64,000 bases of DNA from Betaproteobacteria bacterium (lineage in GTDB: Bacteria; Pseudomonadota; Gammaproteobacteria; Burkholderiales; Casimicrobiaceae): the NCBI GenBank assembly GCA_004293675.1, contig READ01000015.1:290989-354988 (forward strand), written 5' to 3'. This document shows positions 31,820-41,270 of the stretch, piece by piece. Each line of letters begins with the position of its first letter. Position 1 is the first letter of the stretch. The notes beneath the pieces are model-generated. The model was not told the DNA's origin. It saw only the letters and a program-made list of their open reading frames with translations, and ran no database searches. The position numbers and the translations under genes were made by a program.

Positions 31820-32914
31820 ATGGCGAGTGTTCAACTATCGAGCGTGCACAAATCGTTTGATGACGTTTCGGTGCTTAAAGACATCAATCTTGATGTTCGT
31901 GATGGCGAATTCATGGTGTTTGTCGGCCCCTCGGGCTGCGGCAAGTCAACACTACTTCGCACCATTGCTGGGCTCGAAGAAATCACCAGCGGTACGCTAA
32001 AAATTGGCGAGCGAATCGTCAACGATGTCACGCCCTCTGAGCGCGGCATTGCGATGGTGTTTCAATCGTATGCGCTCTATCCGCATATGAATTTGTTTGA
32101 CAACATGGCGTTTGGCTTGCAGCTAGCCAAAGTACCGAAAGCCGAGATCGAGACGCTCGTTCGCGGTGCCGCCAAAACCTTGAACATCGATCACTTGCTC
32201 GATCGAAAACCTAAAGCGCTCTCGGGTGGGCAGCGACAGCGCGTGGCCATCGGCCGCGCCATTGTGCGAAAGCCCGAAGTGTTTTTGTTTGATGAGCCGT
32301 TGTCAAATCTGGATGCGTCGCTTCGTGTACGGATGCGCTACGAATTTGCCAAGCTCCACGAGGCGCTCAAAACCACGATGATCTACGTCACTCACGATCA
32401 GGTCGAAGCGATGACGCTCGCTGATCGGATCGTGGTGCTTCGCGACGGACGTATTGAGCAAGTCGGCGCGCCGCTGGAGCTGTATCAACATCCTACGAAT
32501 CAATTTGTCGCGGGCTTTATTGGTTCGCCGCGAATGAATTTCATTGCGGCGGAAATTACGGCGGCATCGAATGATTCGGTGTCGGTGAAGTTGGGCGATG
32601 GTTCGATCGTGCGCTGCGCCGTGAGTGCTGGCAACGCTAAAGCGGGCGACAAGGTCACGCTTGGCGTGCGTCCTGAGCATTTGCGCCAACAAAGCGGTGC
32701 CCTAAATTCCATTAACGCCAACGTCACATTCGTCGAGCAATTGGGCAGCAGTACCCAAGCGTATTGCGACTTTCCCGGCGCAGACGAAGGCGTAACCGCT
32801 CAATTCGAAGGTGCAGCCCAGCTTTCTAGTGGAGCGCCAATCAAAATGGGCTTTGGCGCAGAGAATTGCTACCTTTTCAGTTCAAACGGAAATGCGTTTG
32901 TACGCCATATTTAG
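31820..32914 (+). CDS. malK: Maltodextrin ABC transporter ATPase, MalK/UgpC family
   Basis: ATP-hydrolysing subunit that energises the MalEFG importer. The product is 364 residues. Motifs are Walker A GPSGCGKST at about 37-45, Q-loop VFQSYALYPHM, signature LSGGQRQR, Walker B VFLFDEPLSNLD and the switch histidine in YVTHDQ. The C-terminal MalK-type OB-fold (TLGVRPEHLR) follows. It starts at ATG 31820 behind a very strong ribosome-binding site. The same family also energises glycerol-phosphate or trehalose uptake, but the adjacent binding protein, permeases and amylase point to alpha-glucans. First gene of malK-malE-malF-malG-amylase. Confidence 0.92.
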   Translation: MASVQLSSVHKSFDDVSVLKDINLDVRDGEFMVFVGPSGCGKSTLLRTIAGLEEITSGTLKIGERIVNDVTPSERGIAMVFQSYALYPHMNLFDNMAFGLQLAKVPKAEIETLVRGAAKTLNIDHLLDRKPKALSGGQRQRVAIGRAIVRKPEVFLFDEPLSNLDASLRVRMRYEFAKLHEALKTTMIYVTHDQVEAMTLADRIVVLRDGRIEQVGAPLELYQHPTNQFVAGFIGSPRMNFIAAEITAASNDSVSVKLGDGSIVRCAVSAGNAKAGDKVTLGVRPEHLRQQSGALNSINANVTFVEQLGSSTQAYCDFPGADEGVTAQFEGAAQLSSGAPIKMGFGAENCYLFSSNGNAFVRHI

Positions 32915-32925
32915 CGAGGCGTTGA

Positions 32926-34122
32926 ATGAAAAAGCTGGAATTACTCTCAAAACGTCGCTGTTTGGCGGCGGTGATTGCCTTGGCAGCATCGTCGTTGCTG
33001 CACGCTCAGCGCCCGCCTGAGCTCTTGGTGTGGATCAACGGCGACAAGGGCTACAACGGCCTGCAAAAAGTCGGTGATGCGTTCGAAAAGAGCACCGGCG
33101 TGCGCGTGGTGGTGCAGCATCCTGAATCCGCCACTGACAAGTTTCAAGCCGCGACCGCTGCGGGTAAAGGCCCCGATATTTTTTGCTGGGCGCATGACCG
33201 TGCGGGGGAGTGGGCGAAATCGGGATTGATCGTTCCGATTCGGCCGAGCAAGAAAGTGTTTGACGACATCGATGAATTCGCATGGAATGCGTTTCGCTAC
33301 CAAGGCAAATTTTGGGGCTACCCGATTGCCGTTGAAGCCATCGGTTTGATTTACAACAAAGCGATCGTGCCTACGCCACCTAAGTCGTTTGATGAAGTCA
33401 TGGCGCTTGATGTTGAGCTTAAAAAGCAAGGCAAAAGCGCGATTCTTTGGGACTTCAACAAAACGTTTTTCACCTGGCCGATCTTGGCCGGGCCTGGTGG
33501 TTACGTGTTTGGCCGAGATGCCAAAGGCGATTACGATCCGAGTGCGGTTGGCGTGAATTCGCCCGGCGCCATTCGCGGCGGTGAAGTGCTTCGTAAACTC
33601 GTGCAAAACGGCCACATGCCCAAGGGCGCGCGCTACGCCGAAATGGAAGCGGGCTTTAATCGCGGCACGGTAGCGATGATGATCTCGGGCCCGTGGGCGT
33701 GGGACAACGCCAAAAAAAGCAAGATCGATTTTGCCGTCGGCCCGATTCCCAGCATCGATGGCAAACCGGGCAAACCGTTTGTGGGCGTGATCGGCTGCAT
33801 GATCGCGGCACCGAGCAAATTGAAAGACATCTCAAAAGAATTTTTGGAGCAGCACATGCTGCGGCCGGAATACCTAAAAATGATTGATGATGATGTGGCC
33901 ATCGGCGCACCAGCCAATAAAGCGTTTTATGCGCAGCTCGCCGCTAATCCACTCATCCGCGCTACGATGGAAAACGCCAAGCTCGGTGAACCGATTCCCA
34001 ACATTCCAGAAACCGGTCGCTTCTGGTCAGCGATGGACGCCGCCCTTGAAGCGATCACCAACGGCCTGCAATCGCCCACTGAAGCGCTCAACAGCGCGGC
34101 GGCAAGGATGCGCGCCAAATGA
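32926..34122 (+). CDS. malE: Maltose/maltodextrin-binding protein
   Basis: Periplasmic solute-binding protein of 398 residues with a signal peptide ending SLLHAQ at about residue 28. The mature protein begins PPELLVWINGDKGYNGLQKVGDAFEKSTGVRV, nearly the MalE consensus. It contains PDIFCWAHDRAGEWAKSGL and the C-terminal RFWSAMDAALEAITNG. These match the maltodextrin-binding family closely. It starts 11 bp after malK and its stop codon overlaps the malF start (ATGA). Ligand-site aromatic residues appear to be retained. Confidence 0.93.
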   Translation: MKKLELLSKRRCLAAVIALAASSLLHAQRPPELLVWINGDKGYNGLQKVGDAFEKSTGVRVVVQHPESATDKFQAATAAGKGPDIFCWAHDRAGEWAKSGLIVPIRPSKKVFDDIDEFAWNAFRYQGKFWGYPIAVEAIGLIYNKAIVPTPPKSFDEVMALDVELKKQGKSAILWDFNKTFFTWPILAGPGGYVFGRDAKGDYDPSAVGVNSPGAIRGGEVLRKLVQNGHMPKGARYAEMEAGFNRGTVAMMISGPWAWDNAKKSKIDFAVGPIPSIDGKPGKPFVGVIGCMIAAPSKLKDISKEFLEQHMLRPEYLKMIDDDVAIGAPANKAFYAQLAANPLIRATMENAKLGEPIPNIPETGRFWSAMDAALEAITNGLQSPTEALNSAAARMRAK

Positions 34123-35687
34123 GCACCCTCACCACCGCTAAACCAGGCGTGTCCACCGACTGGGCGCAGCTGATGAAATGGCCGCTCACCATCGCGCTCG
34201 GTGCCGCCATGCTGTACTTGGTGTTTAACGTCTACGCCGCTGGCCAAGCGATGTGGGCGCTCGGGCTTCTAACGCTCACTTGCGCTGCGTTTTATTCGTA
34301 CCTGAGCAACATCGGATTCGCCTATCGCTACCTGTTTCCGGGATTGGCGGGCATGGCGATTTTCGTCGCCTTTCCGCTGCTCTACACGATGCAGATTGGG
34401 TTTACAAATTACTCGTCAAGCAACCTGCTTTCGTTCGAGCGATCGAGCCGCTATTTGCTCGATCAAAGCATTCCCGACGAGGCCACGACGCACAGCTACA
34501 CCGTGCATCGCGAGGGCGACACATTGCGGCTCGCGCTCAGCAAAGCTGATGGTGCCGGCGCGCTCGTTACCGATGCTTTCGCGTCGAATTTCGACGGCGC
34601 AAATCCGCTTCGAGCCACACCGCAAGTGGCCTCACAAAGCCTCGGCACCGCGCTTTCGATGCGCGACATCATCGCTAATCGTGAAACCTTGCAACGGGTA
34701 AAAATCACGTTGCCCACGGGCGAAACGCTCAACTACTCGGGGCTTCGTGAGTTCGCGCGGCTCACGCCAGTGTGGAAGCAAAACGCCGACGGCTCGATCA
34801 CCAAAACCGAGTCGGGCGAATCGTTTTCACCCAACGGCACAACCGGATTTTTTGAAAACGCCAAGGGCGACAAATTGCAGCCCGGCTACACCGTGGGTGT
34901 GGGTTTTGCCAACTACAGCCGCATGATTAACGACCCGGATTTCCGTGCGCCGTTTTTCGCGATATTCATCTGGACGGTGGTGTTTGCTGGGCTCACGGTG
35001 ATTTTTGTGACCGCTGTCGGTGTGACACTCGCCGTGCTTCTTAATTGGGAAGCGCTGCGGTTTCGCACCGTTTACCGAACGCTGCTGTTTTTGCCGTACG
35101 CCGTGCCCGGCTTCATTTCGATCTTGGTATTCAAAGGTTTGTTTAATCAAAATTTTGGTGAGATCAACGCGATTCTTGATGCGCTGTTTGGCGTTAAACC
35201 CGCGTGGTTTGCGGACCCGCTACGTGCCAAAGTGATGCTCTTGATTGTTAACGTGTGGCTTGGCTTCCCCTACATCATGGTGCTCTGTGCTGGGCTTATC
35301 AAATCGATTCCAGCGGATTTATACGAAGCCTCAGCCATCGCCGGCGCGTCGCCACTCACCAACTTTTTCAAGATCACGCTGCCGCTCATCATCAAACCGC
35401 TCTCGCCCTTGCTGGTGATGGTGTTCGCGTTCAACTTCAACAATTTTGTGTTGATTGCGCTGTTGACCGACGGCCGACCTGATTTCTTAAACACCAAAAT
35501 TCCAGCGGGCACCAACGATATTTTGGTCTCTTACACCTACCGAATCGCGTTCAAAGATTCGGGTCAAGATTTTGGTTTGGCTGCGGCGATTTCGACCGTG
35601 ATGTTCTTCATGGTGGCAGCGATGTCAATTTGGAATTTGCGCTTGGCCAGCAAAGAAATAAATCGCGGCTCAGGCAGCGGAAAGTAG
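34119..35687 (+). CDS. malF: Maltodextrin ABC transporter permease MalF
   Basis: Inner-membrane permease subunit. The product is 522 residues, long because of a periplasmic P2-type insertion (about residues 115-260), as in enteric MalF. The N-terminal region has three hydrophobic segments. The C-terminal half carries the ABC importer core with the EAA loop YEASAIAGASPLTNFFKITLPLI, which contacts MalK. It overlaps malE by four bases and is followed by malG after 12 bp. The large P2 loop, which contacts the binding protein, is strong support for MalF rather than a generic sugar permease. Confidence 0.93.
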   Translation: MSTLTTAKPGVSTDWAQLMKWPLTIALGAAMLYLVFNVYAAGQAMWALGLLTLTCAAFYSYLSNIGFAYRYLFPGLAGMAIFVAFPLLYTMQIGFTNYSSSNLLSFERSSRYLLDQSIPDEATTHSYTVHREGDTLRLALSKADGAGALVTDAFASNFDGANPLRATPQVASQSLGTALSMRDIIANRETLQRVKITLPTGETLNYSGLREFARLTPVWKQNADGSITKTESGESFSPNGTTGFFENAKGDKLQPGYTVGVGFANYSRMINDPDFRAPFFAIFIWTVVFAGLTVIFVTAVGVTLAVLLNWEALRFRTVYRTLLFLPYAVPGFISILVFKGLFNQNFGEINAILDALFGVKPAWFADPLRAKVMLLIVNVWLGFPYIMVLCAGLIKSIPADLYEASAIAGASPLTNFFKITLPLIIKPLSPLLVMVFAFNFNNFVLIALLTDGRPDFLNTKIPAGTNDILVSYTYRIAFKDSGQDFGLAAAISTVMFFMVAAMSIWNLRLASKEINRGSGSGK

Positions 35688-35699
35688 ACGAGGTTTTCT

Positions 35700-36590
35700 A
35701 TGGCAATCGTGACCGGAAAAAAGAACCGTTGGCGCGTGTGGGCAGCCCACGCATTTTTAATTGCGCTCATCGCGATCACCATCTTTCCATTGCTCGCCGT
35801 GATTTCCATTTCGCTGCGCCCGGGAAACTTTTCAACAGGATCGCTCATTCCGAGCGAGATTAGCTTTGAGCATTGGAAACTCGCGCTCGGCATTGGCTAC
35901 ATGGGTGCCGACGGAAAATGGGTAGCGCCGCCGTTTCCTGTGCTGCTGTGGCTGTGGAATTCAATCAAGATCGCATCGATTTCAGCGATCTTGATTCTGG
36001 CGATTTCAACGACGGCGGCGTACGCCTTTGCGCGGCTTAAATTTCGTTTTAAAGCGCCGATTTTGAACGGTATGTTGCTGCTGCAAATGTTTCCCGCCGT
36101 ACTCACGTTGGTCGCGATTTACGCCATTTTCGAGACCATCGGCAATCACATTCCGTGGCTCGGTATCGAATCGCACGGCGGCGTGATTCTTGCCTATTTG
36201 GGTGGCATTGCCACTCACGTCTGGACGATCAAAGGGTACTTTGAAACCATTCCCACCGAAATTGAAGAAAACGCCAAGGTTGACGGCGCAACGCACTGGC
36301 AAGCGTTCTATCGAGTGCTATTGCCGATGGCGATCCCGATCTTGATGGTCGTGTTTGTGCTCGCATTTATCGGCACCATCATTGAATACCCCGTCGCGTC
36401 CATTTTGCTGCGCGAAGAGCCCAATCTCACGCTCGCCGTCGGTTCGAAATACTTCTTACAAGATCAAAAGTATTTGTGGGGTGACTTCGCCGCCGCCGCC
36501 GTATTGTCGGGCTTGCCGATCACGCTGGTGTTTTTGTTTGCGCAGCGCTGGATTGTGTCGGGGCTCACCGCTGGCGGAGTGAAGGGTTGA
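35700..36590 (+). CDS. malG: Maltodextrin ABC transporter permease MalG
   Basis: Second permease subunit of the importer, 296 residues with six membrane segments. The N-terminus is followed by the periplasmic segment [27 protein letters not shown], typical of MalG. The EAA loop is [25 protein letters not shown]. The C-terminal end [17 protein letters not shown] is the conserved MalG tail that reaches into MalK. The stop codon overlaps the possible TTG start of the next gene. Confidence 0.94.
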   Translation: MAIVTGKKNRWRVWAAHAFLIALIAITIFPLLAVISISLRPGNFSTGSLIPSEISFEHWKLALGIGYMGADGKWVAPPFPVLLWLWNSIKIASISAILILAISTTAAYAFARLKFRFKAPILNGMLLLQMFPAVLTLVAIYAIFETIGNHIPWLGIESHGGVILAYLGGIATHVWTIKGYFETIPTEIEENAKVDGATHWQAFYRVLLPMAIPILMVVFVLAFIGTIIEYPVASILLREEPNLTLAVGSKYFLQDQKYLWGDFAAAAVLSGLPITLVFLFAQRWIVSGLTAGGVKG

Positions 36591-39502
36591 ACAACGTTTT
36601 TAGTCGTCGTCATCCGGGCGCAGGTCGGTATCCGCGGCCGAGCGCCCAACCACGCATAGAGCGGGCGTGGACCCCGGCCTGCGCCGGGGTGACGAGTACG
36701 GCCTCGGCGCTCTATCGACATTTACTCGTCATAGCCGCCACTGCCGCGCTTGTCGGTTGCAGCTCCGCGCCATCGCAACTCGCCGCACAAACCACATCAA
36801 TCACACCCACAAGTCCCGCCTGCACCCCCAGCCCACTCGGCAAGCGACCGCTGTATTTGCGCGGAAGCTTCAACAGTTGGAACGCCAACGAAGAGCAGCG
36901 CTTCACCTATCGATGCAATCAGTTTGAGTTAACGACGACGATCAAGGGCGACCATCGATTCAAATTGGGTGACGAAGCCTGGTCGCCCGACGCTGATTTG
37001 GGCGCGAAGGACAACGCGCAGCAAAGCCCTTTCACCTTGATCGCCAAGGGCAGCGACATGGGCTACCTGTTCTCCGGCACGCACCAACTCAAATACACGC
37101 CCGCCCATCAAATGCTCACCATTGATAAATGTCCTGACGCGCCGTTTGGCAACGCTACGCTCTATTTGCGCGGCTCTATGAATAACTGGGCCGCACTCGA
37201 TGATTACGCTTTCAAATTCAACTGCGATGCGTACTATCTCAACGTGAATTTGTCGGGTCGTCAAGAATTCAAAATCGCCGATCCGGCGTGGAGCGATGCC
37301 GCCACGCTGAGCGCTGCGGCCGGTGCCAGCACCGCACTGTTTGAGCAACCGTTCACGATGAAGCGAAACTCTGATCCCGGTGCTTCGGAAAATGCAGCGT
37401 TTCTTTTTTCGGGCGAAGCCACGATCAAACTCGTCGTGCAAAACGGCAAGCCCGTCCTCACGATCGGCCCAAAGCTTTTCCAAGACCCGTCGCGAGTGCC
37501 CGTGACCGATCCGGTCGCGCTGAGCGTGGGCTTCGACTCACGTTCACTCAAGCACAAGTCGCCGTTTGGTGCGATCACCGCTGGAAGCGGGGTTGAGTTT
37601 GCATTGGCGTCGAAACCCGGCGTCACCAAAGCAACGCTCGTTATTGAAAAGCGTCGCCTTGAAGGCAATCAAGAAGTGCTTGAATACCTCGAACCGATCC
37701 GAGTAGCGATGCAATTTAACGGCGAGCGCTGGGTGGCTAAACACCGCTTTGCCGATCTTGGCGTCTACGGCTACTACTTTGAAATCGTGATCGGTGGCAA
37801 CACGTTCATCTATGCCAACAACAACGACAGTGTGTATTGGACGCGCGAAAAGGGCTCTGGCGGTGTGGGTGAAATCATCGAAGCGCCCGCTCAAACCACG
37901 ACTATTCGGCGCTTCCGGCAAACCGTGTTTGATGCCAATTTCAAAGTGCCGGAGTGGGCACCGGATATCGTTTACTACTACATCTTTCCGGATCGATTCC
38001 GCAATGGAAATCGTGCCAACGATCCGAAGCCTGGCGTTGACACCTACCAAAACTACGGCGTTGAATTCCATAGCAACTGGAATGAAAAACCATATCGCCC
38101 CAACACCGGCGATGGTTCAGACGGTGTGTTTAATAACGATTTCTTTGGCGGCGATATCGCGGGCATCATCGAAAAGCTCGACTACATCAAGGATTTGGGT
38201 GCCAACACGCTCTACATCACACCGATGTTTCAAGCGCCGAGCAATCACAAATACGACACCGCTGATTTCAAAAATATCGATCCCCATTTCGGCAGCAACG
38301 ACGACTTCGTTCGATTGACGGCCGAGGCCGCCAAGCGCGGCATTCGGGTGATTCCAGACACGTCGCTCAATCACGTCGGCGCTGATTCGACGTACTTTGA
38401 CCGCTACAGCAAATACCAATCAAAGGGCGCGTTCGAAGGCAATCGCATCAACGATGAATCGCCCTATGCCAGTTGGTTTTCTTTTGATCGCACGCAATCC
38501 GATCCCGCCAAACAATTTCGCGGCTGGACTGGCATTTTGGATTTGCCCGAGCTTAATAAATCCTCGCCTTCGTTTCGAAAGTTCGCTTATGGTGACGCCG
38601 ATTCCGTGATGAAGCTCTGGCTCGATCGTGGCGCGGCGGGCTGGCGAATGGACGTTGCGCCGTGGGTGCCGGATGATTTTTGGCGTGAATGGCGGCGCGC
38701 TGTAAAGGCGCATCGTCCAGATGCGCTTACCGTGGCTGAAACTTGGTTCGACTCATCGAAATATTTCTTGGGCGACACTTTTGATTCGACGATGAACTAC
38801 ATCTTTCGAAATACGGTTCAAGATTACGCCATGGGCGGCAAGGCCGCCAAGCTCTATCAAAACATCGAACTCATGCGCGAAGCCTATCCGCCGCAATCGT
38901 TCTACGCCTTGATGAACTTGCTCTCAAGCCACGATGCTGCCCGCTCACTGCATCAATTCGGTTTTCACGACGGCGCTGATGCGGCCACGATTGCTTTGGC
39001 CAAACAGCGATTGCAGCTCGCCGTGCTCTTTCAAATGACCTTCCCCGGCGCACCCACGGTGTATTACGGCGACGAAGTGGGCGTGACCGGTGGCGATGAT
39101 CCCTACAACCGCGCCACCTACCCCTGGGCCGACACAGGCGGCAAACCCGATACCGCGCTCCTCGCCCAATTTAAGCAACTCATCAAACTCAGAAACGATC
39201 ATCCGGTGCTCCGCCGCGGCAGCATCGAAGCACCCATCTACATCGATGACAACGTGATCGTGCTCGTGCGAAAGCACAACGACACGGTCGCCATCGTCGC
39301 CACCAACAACGCCACCACCGCCAAGCAAATCACCATCACGCTCCCGAATGAACTTCGAACCTTTACCGACGCCCTAAACCCCAACGCGACAAAGCTCACA
39401 ACGGCCGAAGGTCGCATCACCATCGACATTCCACCGCTGTCCGGTCGTGTGCTCGTCAACAAGTGGTTTCCCGATAAGCTTCATCAATCAACGCCTCGTT
39501 AA
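36587..39502 (+). CDS. GH13 alpha-amylase/cyclomaltodextrinase-type lipoprotein
   Basis: Alpha-glucan hydrolase, 971 residues if read from the TTG at 36587 that overlaps the malG stop codon. Residues 7-36 from that start are translated palindromic repeat (36604-36696), so the GTG at 36689 may be the true start. It gives a lipoprotein signal ending LVGC, with Cys58 as the lipidated residue (TTG numbering). Two related modules of about 100 residues, each with a LYLRGS-N-W block (about 85-180 and 185-295), precede an E-set-like region and the GH13 barrel (about 460-890). Catalytic residues are Asp688 in GWRMDVA, Glu717 in TVAETWF and Asp782 in SSHDAAR. It lies at the end of the mal operon; the stop codon falls in another repeat. 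It is probably bound to the outer membrane and supplies dextrins. Confidence 0.85.
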   Translation: MNNVFSRRHPGAGRYPRPSAQPRIERAWTPACAGVTSTASALYRHLLVIAATAALVGCSSAPSQLAAQTTSITPTSPACTPSPLGKRPLYLRGSFNSWNANEEQRFTYRCNQFELTTTIKGDHRFKLGDEAWSPDADLGAKDNAQQSPFTLIAKGSDMGYLFSGTHQLKYTPAHQMLTIDKCPDAPFGNATLYLRGSMNNWAALDDYAFKFNCDAYYLNVNLSGRQEFKIADPAWSDAATLSAAAGASTALFEQPFTMKRNSDPGASENAAFLFSGEATIKLVVQNGKPVLTIGPKLFQDPSRVPVTDPVALSVGFDSRSLKHKSPFGAITAGSGVEFALASKPGVTKATLVIEKRRLEGNQEVLEYLEPIRVAMQFNGERWVAKHRFADLGVYGYYFEIVIGGNTFIYANNNDSVYWTREKGSGGVGEIIEAPAQTTTIRRFRQTVFDANFKVPEWAPDIVYYYIFPDRFRNGNRANDPKPGVDTYQNYGVEFHSNWNEKPYRPNTGDGSDGVFNNDFFGGDIAGIIEKLDYIKDLGANTLYITPMFQAPSNHKYDTADFKNIDPHFGSNDDFVRLTAEAAKRGIRVIPDTSLNHVGADSTYFDRYSKYQSKGAFEGNRINDESPYASWFSFDRTQSDPAKQFRGWTGILDLPELNKSSPSFRKFAYGDADSVMKLWLDRGAAGWRMDVAPWVPDDFWREWRRAVKAHRPDALTVAETWFDSSKYFLGDTFDSTMNYIFRNTVQDYAMGGKAAKLYQNIELMREAYPPQSFYALMNLLSSHDAARSLHQFGFHDGADAATIALAKQRLQLAVLFQMTFPGAPTVYYGDEVGVTGGDDPYNRATYPWADTGGKPDTALLAQFKQLIKLRNDHPVLRRGSIEAPIYIDDNVIVLVRKHNDTVAIVATNNATTAKQITITLPNELRTFTDALNPNATKLTTAEGRITIDIPPLSGRVLVNKWFPDKLHQSTPR
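36604..36696. repeat. GTCATCC-type REP palindrome at malG/amylase junction
   Basis: The left arm CGTCATCCGGGCGCAGGTCGG (starting at 36607) is the inverted counterpart of the right arm, 36669-36696 (GACCCCGGCCTGCGCCGGGGTGACG with variations). It is a widespread bacterial repeat type whose translation gives RHPGAGR and PACAGVT. It lies between the malG stop codon and the amylase signal peptide and is open in the amylase frame. Confidence 0.8.
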
Positions 39503-39575
39503 ATAAGGCGTTTGATAGTTTTTACGAGTGTTTCGAACATGTCAAAAGAAGACATGTAAGCCTTATTTCAACGGG
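39494..39575. repeat. AATAAGG-type inverted-repeat element, copy 4
   Basis: The left arm CTCGTTAAATAAGGC (39496-39509) and right arm GCCTTATTTCAACGGG (39560-39575) are inverted copies with small changes. The amylase stop codon TAA (39500-39502) lies in the left arm. An inner palindrome ACATGTC/GACATGT occurs near 39537-39557. Confidence 0.75.
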
Positions 39576-39799
39576 CGATAAAAGAATTTGCTGATCATCA
39601 ATTTGATTCGTTGCACGTGCGCTGTCATTCTGCGGCCCCCGGAACAACATCCGGGCAAGACAGGTGACCGACGGCGTGGCCAAGCGCGCCCCGATCGCAA
39701 ATAAGACACCATGCCTGCTACAAAAGCCAAGGTTCGCGTTTGTAGCGGGGCGACTCGCAAGTCGTGCGCCCCTCCAGTGACAGCGTCAGTCGGTCTGAA
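39503..39799. other. Convergent intergenic region after the amylase gene
   Basis: About 300 bp between two convergent genes. It holds the AATAAGG element and, at 39747-39773, a small palindrome GGGGCGACT...AGTCGTGCGCCCC. No gene was recognised and no T-run terminator was seen. Confidence 0.5.
39747..39773. repeat. GGGGCGACT palindrome
   Basis: A short imperfect hairpin GGGGCGACT-CGCA-AGTCGTGCGCCCC preceded by TGTAGC. It may be part of another GTAG-type repeat. The function is unknown. Confidence 0.45.
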
Positions 39800-40672
39800 C
39801 TACTTGCCATCCCACGACCGTCGCGTCGCGGCTTTCTTGAAGGTTTCTCGATTGGCGTCGGTGGGCGGTGGTTCGCTGTCGCCAAAAATGGCGCGCATCC
39901 AATGCCCGTCTGTTGGGTTTGGAAACACGATGTAGCGGCGACCGTACTCGGCGCGATCAGACTCCATCAGCTTTAAGCGCTCATCGACATCCTTTGTGTA
40001 GTACTTGCGTCGAAAGTCATTCAAGCTATCACCGAGAAAGACAACGATGTCATGAGTTTTCGCGATTTCGTCTTGTCGATTTTGCTTATTCGAGGTGTCG
40101 CGAAGCACGGTCACATGCGCTTTGTCGACGTTGGGCAGCTTGGCAAGGCGCAAGTGCTCCATCGCATAGTCAAATGTTTTTTCGCCCTGATCGCGCGCAG
40201 TGATGTAGTAAACCTCTACGTTGTTGGCGGCGCAGAAATCGAAGAATTCCCTCGCGCCGGGTGCCAAGACCATTTGGTTGCGAGGGATCCACTCGTCCCA
40301 AATCGGGTCATCGAAAAAGTCTAAATTGCGATTGACCAGGTGGCCCCAGTACGCCAGCGGCAATAAGATCGTGTCATCCACGTCGCTCACCACCGCTAAG
40401 GGCTTGTCCCCCGCTTTTCGCTTCGCAAGGGCGAGCTCCAAATGCATACGCGCCACGTTGTAGCCCTGGTGATAGAGCGCGCGATACTCCGCCGCCGTTT
40501 GCTTCCATGCCACGGCAGCAATCAGTAAGTTGTCTACGCCAGCGCTGCGCGGGCCAGTAGTGTTCGGGGCGGGCGGCGGCGTGGTGGTGGCTGCGGGCGC
40601 TTGCGCGAACGCGGCAGCACATGAGCAGGCTGCGAGCAGCATGGTCAAACAGCGACGTGAAGTGAGTTTCAT
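39800..40672 (-). CDS. Acid phosphatase, e(P4)-like HAD lipoprotein
   Basis: Exported phosphatase of the HAD subfamily IIIB, related to lipoprotein e(P4) and class C acid phosphatases. These dephosphorylate nucleoside monophosphates and other organic phosphates at the cell surface or in the periplasm. From the ATG at 40672 it has 290 residues. The signal region MLLAACSCAAAFAQA offers a lipobox LAAC (Cys17) or a conventional AFA-Q cleavage. Motif I is SDVDDTILL with both catalytic aspartates, and motif IV is FLGDSLNDF. It contains the family motif AVAWKQTAAEYRALYHQGYN. The longer upstream frame was rejected because it lacks a signal sequence. Confidence 0.87.
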   Translation of the reverse strand: MKLTSRRCLTMLLAACSCAAAFAQAPAATTTPPPAPNTTGPRSAGVDNLLIAAVAWKQTAAEYRALYHQGYNVARMHLELALAKRKAGDKPLAVVSDVDDTILLPLAYWGHLVNRNLDFFDDPIWDEWIPRNQMVLAPGAREFFDFCAANNVEVYYITARDQGEKTFDYAMEHLRLAKLPNVDKAHVTVLRDTSNKQNRQDEIAKTHDIVVFLGDSLNDFRRKYYTKDVDERLKLMESDRAEYGRRYIVFPNPTDGHWMRAIFGDSEPPPTDANRETFKKAATRRSWDGK

Positions 40673-40898
40673 GAAGAGTCTCTCCGATGGCGTCAGTTTG
40701 TTGAGTCGTCGCGCCGGCATGAGAGCTCGGCACGTAGGAGCCTTGAAGCCTAGCGCACCGCACCCGCTACTCGGGTCGCCATGCGCCTTAGAGCGAAACG
40801 TATTACGGTTGTGCCCAATGCGCGGGCTGGGATGTCTTGCCGAACTCAACGACCCACGCCCCCTCCGCAAACTCCCGCGTCACCGATAAAACCAGTCG

Positions 40899-40991
40899 CG
40901 TAGGGTGGGCAGCCCCTGCCCACCGCAGTTTCGCAAACGGGAACATCGCGTCAAGCGCGCCGCTTTGGTGGGCACGGGGTGCCCACCCTAC
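40899..40991. repeat. GTAGGGTGGGCA palindromic repeat
   Basis: The left arm starts GTAGGGTGGGCAGCCCCTGC at 40900. The right arm at 40967-40991 (GGTGGGCACGGGGTGCCCACCCTAC) is its inverted counterpart and is itself a hairpin. It belongs to the broad class of GTAGG...CCTAC intergenic repeats. Confidence 0.75.
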
Positions 40992-41195
40992 GTCTAGCCC
41001 TTGGCGCGGAACACTCGCGGTTCCGCCGTGCGCCACCGGCGAAACTATTTCATCGCCCATGATTCACGCTACGCATTCGGCAGAACCGCAAGCGTTCTGC
41101 CCTACGAATTTCGCGATTAACTTCATCAATCAATGCCAATTAAAATAGTGGATACAACTAAATTTAACCGACATTCAAAAAATTACGTAAATATC

Positions 41196-41219
41196 AAAAA
41201 GCCCATATTTAATATGGCA
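41196..41219 (-). terminator. Weak terminator downstream of antiporter gene
   Basis: On the minus strand CCATAT-TAA-ATATGG is followed by GCTTTTTG. The stem is AT-rich and only 6 bp, about 55 bp past the antiporter stop codon. Confidence 0.45.
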
Positions 41220-41270
41220 CTCAAGCAATAAGTTCGTATTCAACGAACCCGCAATCCCTAAACCATCCCG

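Larger units (their letters stand above)
40673..41270. other. Repeat-containing intergenic region of about 600 bp
   Basis: No gene recognised. It contains a long GTAGGGTGGGCA palindrome (40899-40991) and, close to its right end, a probable terminator for the antiporter. The remaining sequence around 41090-41200 is AT-rich compared with its surroundings. Confidence 0.55.

Noticed and set aside
36604..36696. Insertion sequence end at the malG/amylase junction
   Set aside because: No transposase and no target duplication were seen; the sequence is a short palindromic repeat of the REP type.
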